Assembly: GCF_016403105.1 (NCBI RefSeq)
Contig: NZ_CP046155.1
Span: 3,873,906 to 3,937,905 of the forward strand
Direction of reading: 5' to 3'
From: Leptolyngbya sp. BL0902
GTDB taxonomy: Bacteria > Cyanobacteriota > Cyanobacteriia > Phormidesmidales > Phormidesmidaceae
Length of the DNA stretch: 64,000 bases
The notes under the pieces were generated by a model, which had not been told where the DNA came from, searched no databases, and saw only the letters and a list, made by a program, of their open reading frames with translations. A program made the translations under genes and the position numbers. Positions 50,373-61,900 of this stretch are shown piece after piece; positions within the stretch are counted from its first letter, which is position 1; the number at the start of each line of letters is the position of its first letter.

Positions 50373-51104
50373 TTATTGTCCTACGGAAGGGGCTAGGCTG
50401 GGAGCCAAGTTTACCGCTGACGATAGAGGCTGTACACCATAGTGCAAAAACACTTCATCGGCCACAGTTTGGCAGCCCATGAGGGTCAGGCGTGGCGCAA
50501 GTTCGGCGAGAAATCCCTCGCCATCGACGGGAGTGGGGGCCGCTGCACCGCCAATGAGCAGAGGGCAGAGGGTAAGGTAGACCTCATCGATCAGGCCGTG
50601 GCGCAACAGTTCGGAGGTGAGCAATCCACCCCCCAGCAAGGCGAGGGACTGAATCCCCTGGGCTGACAACCGATCCAGCAGATCGGGCCAGTCCCAGGTG
50701 TGGGCTAGATCGTCGGGTATTGTCCACAGATGATCAAAATAGGCCTTTTCTTGCCAAGCCTTTGCCCCGGTGACGGTGGTGATCAACCCCCGAGGAACGG
50801 GCTGCTGAAAAAAACGGTACTGCGGATCTAAACGACCCGAGGGCGACCAAACAATGTGGATCGGCTGATCGGTCTGGCCCCGCTGGCGACGAGCTTCAAT
50901 CAATGGAGGACTGCGAACGCTGAGGGTGGTGCCGTAGGCCCGCAGGGTGCCGCCCCCAAACAAAACACCATCCGCCTCCGCCACCCTGGCCTCTAGGTGG
51001 TCTAAATCCGCCTGGGAAGAAAACCGCGCCGCCCGCCGTTGGGCATCAGCGATTTTCCCATCCAGGCTCATGGCCAAAACGAGGGTGGTGCGGGGCCGAA
51101 TCAT
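50373..51104 (-). CDS. RibD C-terminal-domain (dihydrofolate-reductase-like) reductase (243 aa)
   Basis: A stand-alone RibD-C/DHFR-fold NADPH reductase. The N-terminus 'RTTLVLAMSLDGKIAD' contains the typical 'xxSLDGKIA', and 'ADGVLFGGGTLRAYG' (GGGTxR) and 'SLALLGGGLLTSELLRHGLIDEVYLTLCPLLIGG' (split) are the NADPH-binding and C-terminal motifs of the family. It may act in riboflavin synthesis as 2,5-diamino-6-ribosylamino-pyrimidinone reductase or in another pathway; no deaminase domain is attached. ATG 51104 is chosen; the frame is open 24 codons further. Divergent from the methyltransferase at 51196. Confidence 0.85.
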   Translation of the reverse strand: MIRPRTTLVLAMSLDGKIADAQRRAARFSSQADLDHLEARVAEADGVLFGGGTLRAYGTTLSVRSPPLIEARRQRGQTDQPIHIVWSPSGRLDPQYRFFQQPVPRGLITTVTGAKAWQEKAYFDHLWTIPDDLAHTWDWPDLLDRLSAQGIQSLALLGGGLLTSELLRHGLIDEVYLTLCPLLIGGAAAPTPVDGEGFLAELAPRLTLMGCQTVADEVFLHYGVQPLSSAVNLAPSLAPSVGQ

Positions 51105-51195
51105 AGGTAGTGCCAATGGAGGTGATTGCTGATGGACGGGATTGCTGATCCCAAGTGTTGTCCTGGGTGGGATCACAATTCGCCATAATGACAGT

Positions 51196-51861
51196 ATGGC
51201 TACTTTTCTACGACCCCTCAGCTACCGCCATCAGTGGTTATACGATGGTATTTCTCGCACCGCCGCCCTCACCGTAGGCGGCGAGCGCCGATTTCGCACC
51301 CTGGCCCTGCAAGACCTCGCCCTCACCCCGGCGGCGTCGGTGCTAGATCTCTGCTGCGGAAGCGGCCAAACCACAGCCTTTTTGGTGAACCACAGCCAGC
51401 GGGTCACGGGCCTCGATGCCTCGCCCAAGTCCATCGAGCGGGCTAGGCGCAACGTGCCCCAAGCCACCTTTGTGGAGGGCTGGGCCGAGACCATGCCCTT
51501 TGAGGACAACTGCTTTGATCTGATCCACAGCAGCGCCGCCCTGCACGAGATGGAACCCGGACAGCGGCAACAAATCTTTGCAGAAATCTTGCGGGTTCTA
51601 CGGCCTGGGGGCATAGTGGCAGTGGTAGATTTCCACAGCCCCCATAATCCGGTCTACTGGCCGGGGTTAGCGACGTTCCTATGGTTGTTTGAAACCCACA
51701 CCGCCTGGGCCATGCTCAAGGCTGATCTTCCCCAAGAACTCCGCGACCTTGGCTTTCAAGCGATGGCCCATCGGCTCTATGCTGGCGGCAGTCTTCAGGT
51801 GGTGCAGGCCCAGAAGCCCACAGCCTCCCCGATTCAGCGGACTGAAGACGACCCAAGATAG
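51196..51861 (+). CDS. SAM-dependent methyltransferase, class I (221 aa)
   Basis: Motif I is 'ASVLDLCCGSGQTTAFL', motif II-type 'ATFVEGWAETMPFEDNCFDLI' (split), and 'RVLRPGGIVAVVDFHSP' (post-motif) are UbiE/COQ5-like. The C-terminal part carries a Trp/Phe-rich segment 'YWPGLATFLWLFETHTAW', which may contact a lipid or quinone; a menaquinone/phylloquinone-type or tocopherol methylation role is only an inference. The ATG at 51196 is chosen; upstream frame extends to 51142 in the divergent promoter region. Confidence 0.85.
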   Translation: MATFLRPLSYRHQWLYDGISRTAALTVGGERRFRTLALQDLALTPAASVLDLCCGSGQTTAFLVNHSQRVTGLDASPKSIERARRNVPQATFVEGWAETMPFEDNCFDLIHSSAALHEMEPGQRQQIFAEILRVLRPGGIVAVVDFHSPHNPVYWPGLATFLWLFETHTAWAMLKADLPQELRDLGFQAMAHRLYAGGSLQVVQAQKPTASPIQRTEDDPR

Positions 51862-52912
51862 AAAAGATACCCGAAATATCTGATCCATCTTTTTCGACCT
51901 TCAGTATGATTTGGAGCAGGTTAGGCGCGGCAACTGATCCAAGTCATGGGCTGTACTAACTCAGTAGAGCTACGTTAAGGAGTGCTGCCTTATCAACGGT
52001 TACTTTTTGAGTCTTCAGTATAAATGCTGAAATTCTTAAGAAATCGGCAAAATCCGATGGGCTAAGCCATCGATACGTCGGCATTGGAAATACATCATTG
52101 GATGGTTAAAAGATGACTGGGATCTGATGGTTAGTCTAGAGACCTAGCGACAAACGTTCGTTATCTCTGTTCGGGATATCTGGGAAGAAGAGTCTCAGGA
52201 CTCAGCCTTAATTTAGCTGAGGATATTTTCATCCTTGGGTAACTTTAATGATCTTTCCTACACTATTCCTAGAATTGGGTTTTAGTATGGAGACTGAGTA
52301 AACGATACATGTCTGCAAGTCCTAATCAATCTAGCTTTGTGAGTTCAGATCTAGATAGCTAGTTTGCTTCTCATCTGGGCAGAACAGCCCTTATATCGCC
52401 CTTCTACGGGGCTCTACCCTAGCAAGCCTGCCTCCCTTAGGCTTGGACTAGAAATATCTATTGCGGATTCCGTTGAGAATCTTGAGTTGTCGTACCATTT
52501 GACGGCTATCTTGACATTTTTGTTCATAAAATTCATTAAAAAATGTCAACAAACGCAGGGATATATGAACTGTGAAATTTTCATGGGGCAGATAGGGAAT
52601 GTTAATTGATAGCGCTATTTCTAATCTAGGAAAGTTTGACAAGCATTGTCCTGCATTCATCCCTGGCATCGTGTTACTCCCTGGCATCAATGTGTTAGCA
52701 TCCACCTCCCCTCTGAACTGGATTGGCAGCAGCCCACACCGTCGCAGAACAAAGACGGTGTGGGCTTGGGTGATGCTGAGCGTCCCGTGGCTAATGCACC
52801 GCCAATCAAGGCCATTCCTTTGGCGCTGTTAATGGCTGGCCCCCACAAAAGTCTTTAGTCCTTATCTACCATCCCCCGTCGTCTATTCCCCGAAGTTCAG
52901 GAACTTCCCACC
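51862..52912. other. Long intergenic region before the giant adhesin gene
   Basis: 1051 bp, A+T-richer than its surroundings, without a gene that I can support: several overlapping frames of 60-85 codons exist on both strands but have no ribosome site or protein-like character. A strong hairpin lies at 52732-52765. The promoter of the giant gene is probably here. Confidence 0.5.
52732..52765 (+). promoter_or_regulatory. 12-bp perfect hairpin in the leader of the giant gene
   Basis: Arms GCCCACACCGTC and GACGGTGTGGGC with a 10-nt loop, followed by TTGGG rather than a T-run. It lies 148 bp before the giant ORF. It could be an attenuator-like or transcript-stabilising element, or the 3' end of an unseen RNA. 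Confidence 0.5.
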
Positions 52913-55900
52913 ATGGCAAACTATCCTAGCTCCCTAATCGTTGTTGATTCTCAGGTAGATGAGTACTGGCGCTTGGTCGATCATCTCGGTCGCCAGGGAA
53001 CGAGCCGCGTCATCCAAGCCAACGAGGATGGGGTAGCGGTCATTACGGACGTTCTCCGCCAATATCCCACGGTAAACACCCTCGTGGTGATCGCCCACGG
53101 AGCACCGGGGCAGATGTTCCTAGGGCGCACAAGCCTCGACCTAGATAGCCTAGAGCAGTACAGCACAACTCTGGGGCAGTGGTTTGGGGAATCTGTGACC
53201 TCACCACAAATTCATCTCTATGGGTGCCAGGTGGCGGCGGGGGATGCCGGATCGGAGTTCCTATCCAAACTGCATGCCCTAACGGGGGCGGGGATTGCCG
53301 CTTCGCCTCGGTGGGTGGGCCATGCCGACCTAGGAGGCGACTGGAACCTAGACGCCACTGTGGGAGCGGTGACGGCGGTAAACACCGTAGATCATGGTTT
53401 TGCCGCTAGCTATCGGGCCGTTTTGGGGAGCGACAATTTTGGGATGACGGCCCCGCTTCTGACGGCAGGCGTGACCAGCGTGGGGAGCAACGTGGGAGCC
53501 ACCCATCAAGCGGGCGAACCCATCCATGATCCCAATGTGGCCATCTTGCCCCAGGTCACTCAAGAAAGCCTGAATAACTCGATTTGGTGGCAATGGACGG
53601 CCACCACCACGGGGCTGATTACGGTGGATACCCTGGGCAGCAGCATCGATACGGTGCTGGCGGTGTATACGGGCGGGGCCGTCAACAGCCTGAACCAGAT
53701 CGCCTTTAACGACAACATCAGCGGCAGTAACCTGCAAAGCCGAACGACCTTTACCGCTGTGATGGGAACCACCTACTACTTTGCGGTGGATGGCGTGGGC
53801 AGCGCCACGGGGGATGTGCGGATCACCCTGAACACGGCCCCACAAATTGCCCCAAATCAGATTTTTAGCATTGCCGAAAACTCTGCCAACGGAACGACGG
53901 TGGGCACGGTGGCGGTCAATGAGCCCGTGACTTGGTCGATTGTGTCGGGCAACCCCGACAACGACAACGACGGCAATCGGGCCTTTTTGATCAATCCGGT
54001 GACAGGGATCATCACCGTTAACGATTCGGGCGATCTCGACTTTGAATCCTTTGCCACCGCCTATAACCTGCTAGTGCGGGCCACCGATGGCGGCGGACTC
54101 TTCGACGAGAAATTCGTCACCATCAACCTGCTAGACGTCAATGAAGCTCCGGTCATCCTGAGTTTAGCCCCAACCCAGAGCAGCATTAACGAGGGCGGCC
54201 AGATTACCTTGGTAGGCAGCTTTAGGGATCTCGATGCCAACGATCTGCACACCGTTACCATCAACTGGGGCGATGGCACCAGTGACGTGATCGGCAGCGC
54301 CAACCTAGACCGGGATGCCAACGGCAATTTTGTCTTCTCCAACCTGCGCCACATCTACCAAGACAACGGCACCTACGTCATTACGATGACGGTGCGAGAC
54401 GCTGGTGGCCTGGAGGCTACCCCTCGCACCACCAATGTGGTGGTGAATAATGTGCCGCCCACCATCACCCAGGGGGCCACCCTAGCGGTGACGGTGAACG
54501 AAGACAGCCCCACCACCTTTACCCTGAACGCCACCGACCCAGGGCGGCAGGATGTCTTGACCTGGAACATTCTGAATCAGCCCAGCAACGGTACGGCCAC
54601 CGTATCGGGCACCCCTGGCACGAACCAGGTTATTTCCTATACCCCCAACCCTGACTTTGCAGGCACCGATACCTTTGAGGTGCAGGTGGCCGATGGCGAC
54701 GGCGGCTTTGACACCATTCTGGTGACGGTAACGGTGGTGCCCCAGCCCGACCCACCGAGGGGGCTGAACATCCAGAGCGAAGTGTCTACCATCAACGAAG
54801 GGGACACCTTTACCCTCACAGGTACTTTCTCAGATCCAGATGTTGGCGACACCTTTACCGTCACCATCAACTGGGGCGATGGCACCCCGGCCACGGTACT
54901 GTCCAACAGCAACATCGTGAGCCTGGGCAACGGCAACTATCGCTTTACCACCAGCCACACCTACCGAGTCGATAGCGGCGCGGGCAGTTTCTCTATCAGC
55001 GCCATTGTGCGGGATTCTGCTGGGCTCACCGTGAGCGATACCCTGGCCGTGACCGTGGTGAATGTGCCGCCCACCATTGTGCAGGGATCTTTCCTGCCGC
55101 TGATCACCAACGAAGACACGCCCATCACCTTCGACTTGAGCGCTACGGATCCGGCAGATACCAACTTCCAGTGGTCGATTGTGGCCCAGCCCCCCAACGG
55201 CACCGTCACCTTTGTGACGAACCCCAACGGATCGGCGAACCAAACCCTGCGCTACACCCCCAACGCCAACTTTGACCAGAACAATGAGTTCAGCATCCGG
55301 GTGAGCGACGGCAACGGTGGAGTCAGCACCATCACAGTATTTGTGAATGTGGTGCCCGTCAACGATGCCCCCACCACCCTCACCCTCACCGGGCTCCCCA
55401 CCGCTCCCATCAACGAAGGGGGCTCCGTTACCCTCGGTGGCAGCTTCATTGACGTTGACCGCATCGACAGCCACACCGTCACCATTAACTGGGGCGATGG
55501 CACCACCACCACCCTCACGGCAGCGGATTTGACCCGGACGCCTCCGGTCACGGGCACTACCTATACCCTGCCAGCCAGCACCCACGTCTACGCCGATGAC
55601 GGTAACTTCACCGTCACGGTCACGGTCACGGACGCCGCCGGGGCTACCACCACCCGCACCCAGACGGTGACAGTCAACAACGTGGCTCCCACCATCCTCA
55701 ACGAGGCCGGAGCCGATCCAGGCGGTTTACTCCCGACCATCAACGGTCTCGAAGATACGCCCCTGACCTTTGGCCTGCGGGCGTTTGATCCGGGGGTGAC
55801 GGATATCTTGAGCTGGAGTATTTCGAGCCCGCCCAGCCGGGGGACAGTGACGATTCTGCCCCCTGTGGATGGGGAACCCCAGCAGTTCCGCTACACCCCT

Positions 55901-58900
55901 AACCCCGATGTCTCCGGCCCAGACACCTTTACCATTCGGCTCAGCGATGGCGATGGCGGTTTTGACACGGTGGTCGTAACCGTCAACATCGTGGAGGTGA
56001 ACGACCTCCCCGTCATTACGACCAACCAGTTCACCATCACTGAGGGACAACCCCTACGCCTGACCCAGGCCAACCTCAGCGCCACCGACGTAGAAACCTT
56101 TGACCCCAACCTACTCTTCTTCATTGAGAACCTGGCTCCCGGCAATGGATCAACCATTCCGGCGGAGCGCTTTGAGGTGGACGGCATAACCCGCAACTTC
56201 TTCACGCTGCAAGAGGTGATCGAAGGTCGTGTGACCTTTGTGGACAACGGCGATGGCGTCGCGCCAGCCTTCACAATTAGGGTGCAGGACGGGAACGGCG
56301 GGACGGTAACGGTTCCAGCCAACGTCACGTTCATTGAGGTCAATGATGCTCCGGTGATCGTCAACGCTGGCTTTACCGTCACCCAGGGCCAAACGGTGTT
56401 GCTCACCAGCGCCAACTTTAGCGCCACCGACGAAGAATCCGACGATGCCACCCTGCGCTATGACTTCAGCCGGATTACAGGCGGCGTAATTCGGGTCAAT
56501 GGCGTGGTCAGCACCTCCTTTACCCAGGCCGACATTAACGGTGGCCGGGTCTCCTTTGTGCACGACAACAGCGAAACCGTGCCCATCCTGGAATACACCG
56601 TCAGCGATGGCTTGCTCTCTACCCCCCGTACCGCCGTGGTTAACTTCATTAACGTCAACGACCCGCCCCGGATTTTGGCCAACCGCCTCACCCTCACCGA
56701 AGGCGATATCGTTACCATCACCCTCCAACATATCGATGCCACCGACCCCGACAACGACGACAACACCCTCGTCTTTGAGGTGACGGGCCTGCCTACAGAT
56801 CCCACTGCGCCCACCTATCCCGGCACCTTTGAGCGATTTGCAGGGGGTATGTGGATCCCGACCACCTTCTTCACCCGGCAAGATCTTGTTGATGGCAACG
56901 TGCGGTTCAACCACTCCGGCAACGAAGTCGCCCCGGCCTACACCCTCATTGTGCGCGATAGCGGGGCTCCGGTGCTGTCGGATAGCAGCGCTGCGACGGT
57001 CAACTTTACGGCGGTCAATGATCCACCCATCTTTAGCCGCAACCTCCTAACCATTGCGGAGGGGGCTACGGTGGTGCTGACGTCCACCGACATTCTGGCC
57101 ACGGATGAGGAAACCCCGGCCAGCGGGCTCACCTTTACCGTCAGCGACCTAGTGGGCGGACGGTTTGAGCTCGTCGCGAATCCGGGCACGGCCATCACCA
57201 GCTTCACCCAAGCCGATATCAACAGTGGCCGGGTGCAGTTTGTCCACGATGGCGCAGAACGCCCACCCACCTACGTCCTCACCGTCAGTGATGGGGTAAA
57301 CGAGGTGGATAGCGAGGTCGCGGTGATCTTCACCCTAGTCAACGATGCGCCGATTCTGATCAACAATCGCCTCACCATCACCGAGGGCCAATCTCGGCTG
57401 ATTACCACCGCCGACATCAACGCCAGCGATGAGGAGGACAACGACAACACCCTCACCTTTACCGTGGGCCGCATTGTGGGCGGGGTGTTTGTGCCCGATG
57501 CCACCTTTGCCGGGGGACGGTTTGTGTTTGTCTCGGCCATTGATGTGGCCATCACCAGCTTTACCCGCGATGACATCATTAACCAGCGGGTGCGGTTTAT
57601 TCACGACGGCACCGAAACCAGTCCCAACTACGCCATTCGCGTTACCGATAGCGGCGGAGCCAGCACCTTCAGGAATGCGGATGTCACCTTCACCCCAGTG
57701 AATGATCTGCCCGTGGTGCAGCGCAATCGGCTCATCGTTGAGCAGGGGGGAGTCTTTGTCTTCAACCGCAATCTGGCCGATCCAGACCTGCGGACAACTG
57801 ACGAAGAAACCACCGACCCCAGCCGCATTGTCTATACCGTGACCGCTGTAGCGGGGGGGCAGTTTGAAAACGTCTCTGCTAGCGGGGTTGCCATCACCGA
57901 GTTTACCCAGGCTGATCTGGATGCCGGGAATATTCGCTTTGTCCATGACAACAGCGAAACCGTGCCCAGCTATACCCTCAGCGTCAGCGACAGCACGGGC
58001 GGGGTTGTCACTAGCAACGGCAACATTTTCTACACCAACATCAACGATGCCCCCAGGTTCCTGGCCAACAGCTTCTCGCTGATTGAGGGCGGCACCGTGG
58101 TGCTCACCACCGCCAATATCAATGCTGTTGACCCAGAAACTCCGGCTATCGAGCTGCGCTTCCGCATTGAATCCGTTGTGGGAGGCTTCTTTGCGCGGGC
58201 GAGCGACCCCACCGTGGCCATCACGGAGTTCACCCTCGATGACATCCTGCGGGAGGACATTCTCTTTGTTCAGCCTCCGGCCCTCAAGGAAATTGTTCCC
58301 AGCTACACCATCTCCGTCATTGACACCGACCCCGATCCCGCCAATGTCAACACCGTGACGGAAAACGGCACGATTAACTTCACGCCCATCAACGATCCTC
58401 CCGAAATCCTCGTCAACACCCTGACGGTGACGGAAGGCAGCACCGTGGTCTTTGGCGATGGGCTGGGCACGGCGGTTACGGGCGGGGTACTGCGGGCAAC
58501 GGATCCCGAAACTCCGGCGGCGCAGTTGATCTACACCGTCTCTGGGGTTCTGGGCGGGCGGTTTGAGCTGGTCAATGGCTCTGGCGTGTGGTCTCCCACC
58601 TTGACCTTCACCCAGGCCCAAATTACGGCCAACCAGGTGCGCTTTGTGCAGGATGGCACCAGCGTGAGGCCCAGCTATACCGTCACTGTTCGGGATCCCG
58701 AAGGTCTGACGGCCACCGGGACGCCCACCGTGAACTTCACGGATGTGAACGACCCACCGGAAATTACCCGCAACGTGTTGACCATCACCGAAGGCGACAC
58801 AGTCATCCTCAGCAGCAACAACCTTCAGTACACCGACGAAGAATCTGGCCCCGACCAAGTCACCTACACCGTGATCACCGTGGTGGGGGGCCAGTTTGAG

Positions 58901-61900
58901 CGGGTCGCGGCGGCAGGGACGGCCATTACCAGCTTTACCCAAGCAGATGTCAACGCTGGGGCCATCCAGTTCGTCCACGACGGTACCGAAACCGTGCCCA
59001 GCTACAGCCTAACGCTGAGGGACAGCGGTTCGGCGAATGGCGCACCGATCACCGTCGGCCCCAGCCTCGTTACCGTCAACTGGACGCGGGTGAATGACGT
59101 GCCCGAGTTCCGGGTTAACACGCTCACCCTCAATGAGGGCGACACCGTTATCCTGGGCGATACCAACCTGTTGGCTGAAGATGAGGAATCTGGCCCTGCC
59201 GACCTCACCTACCAGGTGCAAAGCGTGACCAATGGGCGATTTGCGCTGGTGAGCGCCCCCACGGTTGCCATTACCAGCTTTACCCAGGCCCAGGTGAACG
59301 CCGGACAGGTGCAGTTTGTCCACGATGGCGGCGAACTCGCTCCCACCTACACCCTGGTGGTGAGCGACGGTGAAGGGGCCACAGCAACTATCCCCAGCAG
59401 CATCAACTTCACCAACGTCAATGATGCCCCCACCTTCCTGTTCCGCAATGTCGCCATTACGGAAGGGGCGACTGTCACCCTGGGGCTGAACAACATTACG
59501 GCGACGGATCCTGACCATCCCGACGATCAGATTCTCTACGGCGTCTCCAACGTGGTGGGCGGCAGTTTCTTCCGCAATGGCACCCTGCTGACGCCCTGGG
59601 ATGCGGCGAATCCACGGGATCCTAACGCCACCTTTAGCGCGGTGGATCTATCCCTAGGACGGATCACCTTCGTGGATAATGGCGACAACAGCCCGCCCAG
59701 CTTTAGCTTTGTGGCGGTTGATCCAGACAATGCGGCCACGACGGTACCTGCGATCATCAGCTTTACCCCCGTCAATGACCCGCCAGTGCTGCGGGTGAAC
59801 CAGTTCAGCATCACCGAAGGTCAGCCCTTGGTGATTACAGCACTCAACTTAGCGGCTGAGGACGAAGAAACCACCAACCCAGCGCAGCTCAGGTATCAAG
59901 TCCGCAACGTGGTGGGAGGCAGCTTTATTTCCCTCGCGACGAGCAATATCCTCTTCAGCTTCACCCAGGCCGAGGTGAACGCTGGCAACGATATCGTGTT
60001 CATCCACGACGGCACCGAAACCGTGCCCTCCTTCACGATTGAAGTGACGGATCCCGATGGCGGTACCACGGGGCAAATCGCCGCCATCATTGACTACATT
60101 CCGGTCAATGATGCGCCGATCTTCAGCCGCAACAGCCTGACCATTGCCGAAGGGCAAACGGTGGTGCTGTCTACGACCAATATCTTGGTCAACGATGTGG
60201 ATACGCCCCTGAGCTTGCTCGATTTTCGGATCGATACCGTGCAAAATGGCTTCTTCAGTCGCCTCAATACCGACGGTACGACAGTACAGCTCAATGCCGG
60301 AGATACCTTCACCCGTACCGACCTGGTGCTGGGGCGCATCTCCTTCACCGCCAGCGATGACGGTAGCGCCCCTGCCTACACCCTCACCGTGCGCGACAAC
60401 GATCCCCTCGGATCGCGGGAGACCCAGCGGGTGGCGTCCATCGCCTTCACCCCCATCAACGATCTGCCTGTCATTACAGCCAACAACTTTCAGATCACCG
60501 AGGGGGCCGATCTAGTCCTGACCACCACGAACCTCAATGCGACGGATGAGGAAACCCTGGATCGCAATCTGCTGGTCTACACCATGTCGGGGGTGCAGGG
60601 AGGCACCTTCATCAACATCGGGACGCCAACGCCGACCAACGTCACCACCTTCACTCAACGGGATGTGGATCAAGGGCTCATCCTCTTCCGCCACAACGGC
60701 AGCGAAACCCCCGCCGCCTTCACCATTGCCCTCTCCGACTCCACGGGCGGGGTCACGACGGTTCCTGGGAACGTCATCTTTACCAACGTCAACGATCCGC
60801 CAGTGATCACGGCGAACAACTTCCCAATCACCGAAGGCGGTACCCTGAGGCTGACAACGGCCAACCTCAATGCCACCGACCCCGACAACACCCCAGCCCA
60901 GCTGGTCTATACGGTAGGCGGTTTGGCCCGTGGGCAGTTTAGTCGCGACACCGACCTCAACGGTGTTCCCGACCAACCTGGTATCACGACCTTCACCCAG
61001 CAGGAGGTGCTGAATGGGGCCATCTTCTTCATCCATGATGGTAGCGAGAACGCCCCGACCTTTACCCTGACCCTGAGCGACGGGCAGGCCACGTTACCCA
61101 CAGTTCCGGGCGGGATCGTCTTTACCAACGTCAACGATCCACCGGAAGCTGTGACCCTAGCCCTGAGCAACACCACCATCAACGAGGGTAGTGGTGTAGT
61201 CCTCAACGTCACCTTTAGGGATGTGGACTCTACCAGCCACACCGTTACGATTGACTGGGGCGATGGCACCACCACCACCGTTCCCGCCGGCCAAATCCTC
61301 AATGAGGGCGGCGGCAACTTCCGGGTACCCACCCTCAACCGCACGTACCCCGGCGATGGTGTCTTTACCATCACGGCTAGCGTCAACGATGGACAGGCCA
61401 CCACCCGCGCCACGGCGGCTCTCACCGTCAACGATGTGCCGCCCATTGTCCCCCTGACGGGGTCTGGCCCCATTCGGGCTGGTCAACGGTATACCCTGAA
61501 CATTGGTACCCCCATCGATCCAGGGAATGACCAATACGTGGCCTTCCGCATTAACTGGGGCGATGGCACCACCACCACGGTGAACAATCCTGGCGATGTC
61601 ACGAAGGTGTACAAGGTGTTTGGCGACTACACCATCTCCGTCACCGCCATTGATACCAATAATCGGGAGTTTACGGGCTTTACCCAAACTGCCAACATCC
61701 TCTTCCCCACCACCGATTTCTCGGGGAATGGCCTCACCGACCTCTTCTGGCGCACGGGCGTCACGAACAGGCTGTGGTCCCTCAATGCCGCAGGGAATTT
61801 TGGCCAGTCCCAGAACGTTCAGAACCTCGACAGCAACTTCGTTGTGCAGTCAGTGGCTGACTTTGACAACGACGGTAAGGTGGATGTCTTCTGGCGCAAT

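Noticed and set aside
52364-52705. Short opposite-strand frames in the gap before the giant gene
   Set aside because: Low-complexity and no start signals; the two strands give equally plausible short frames, so neither is supported.
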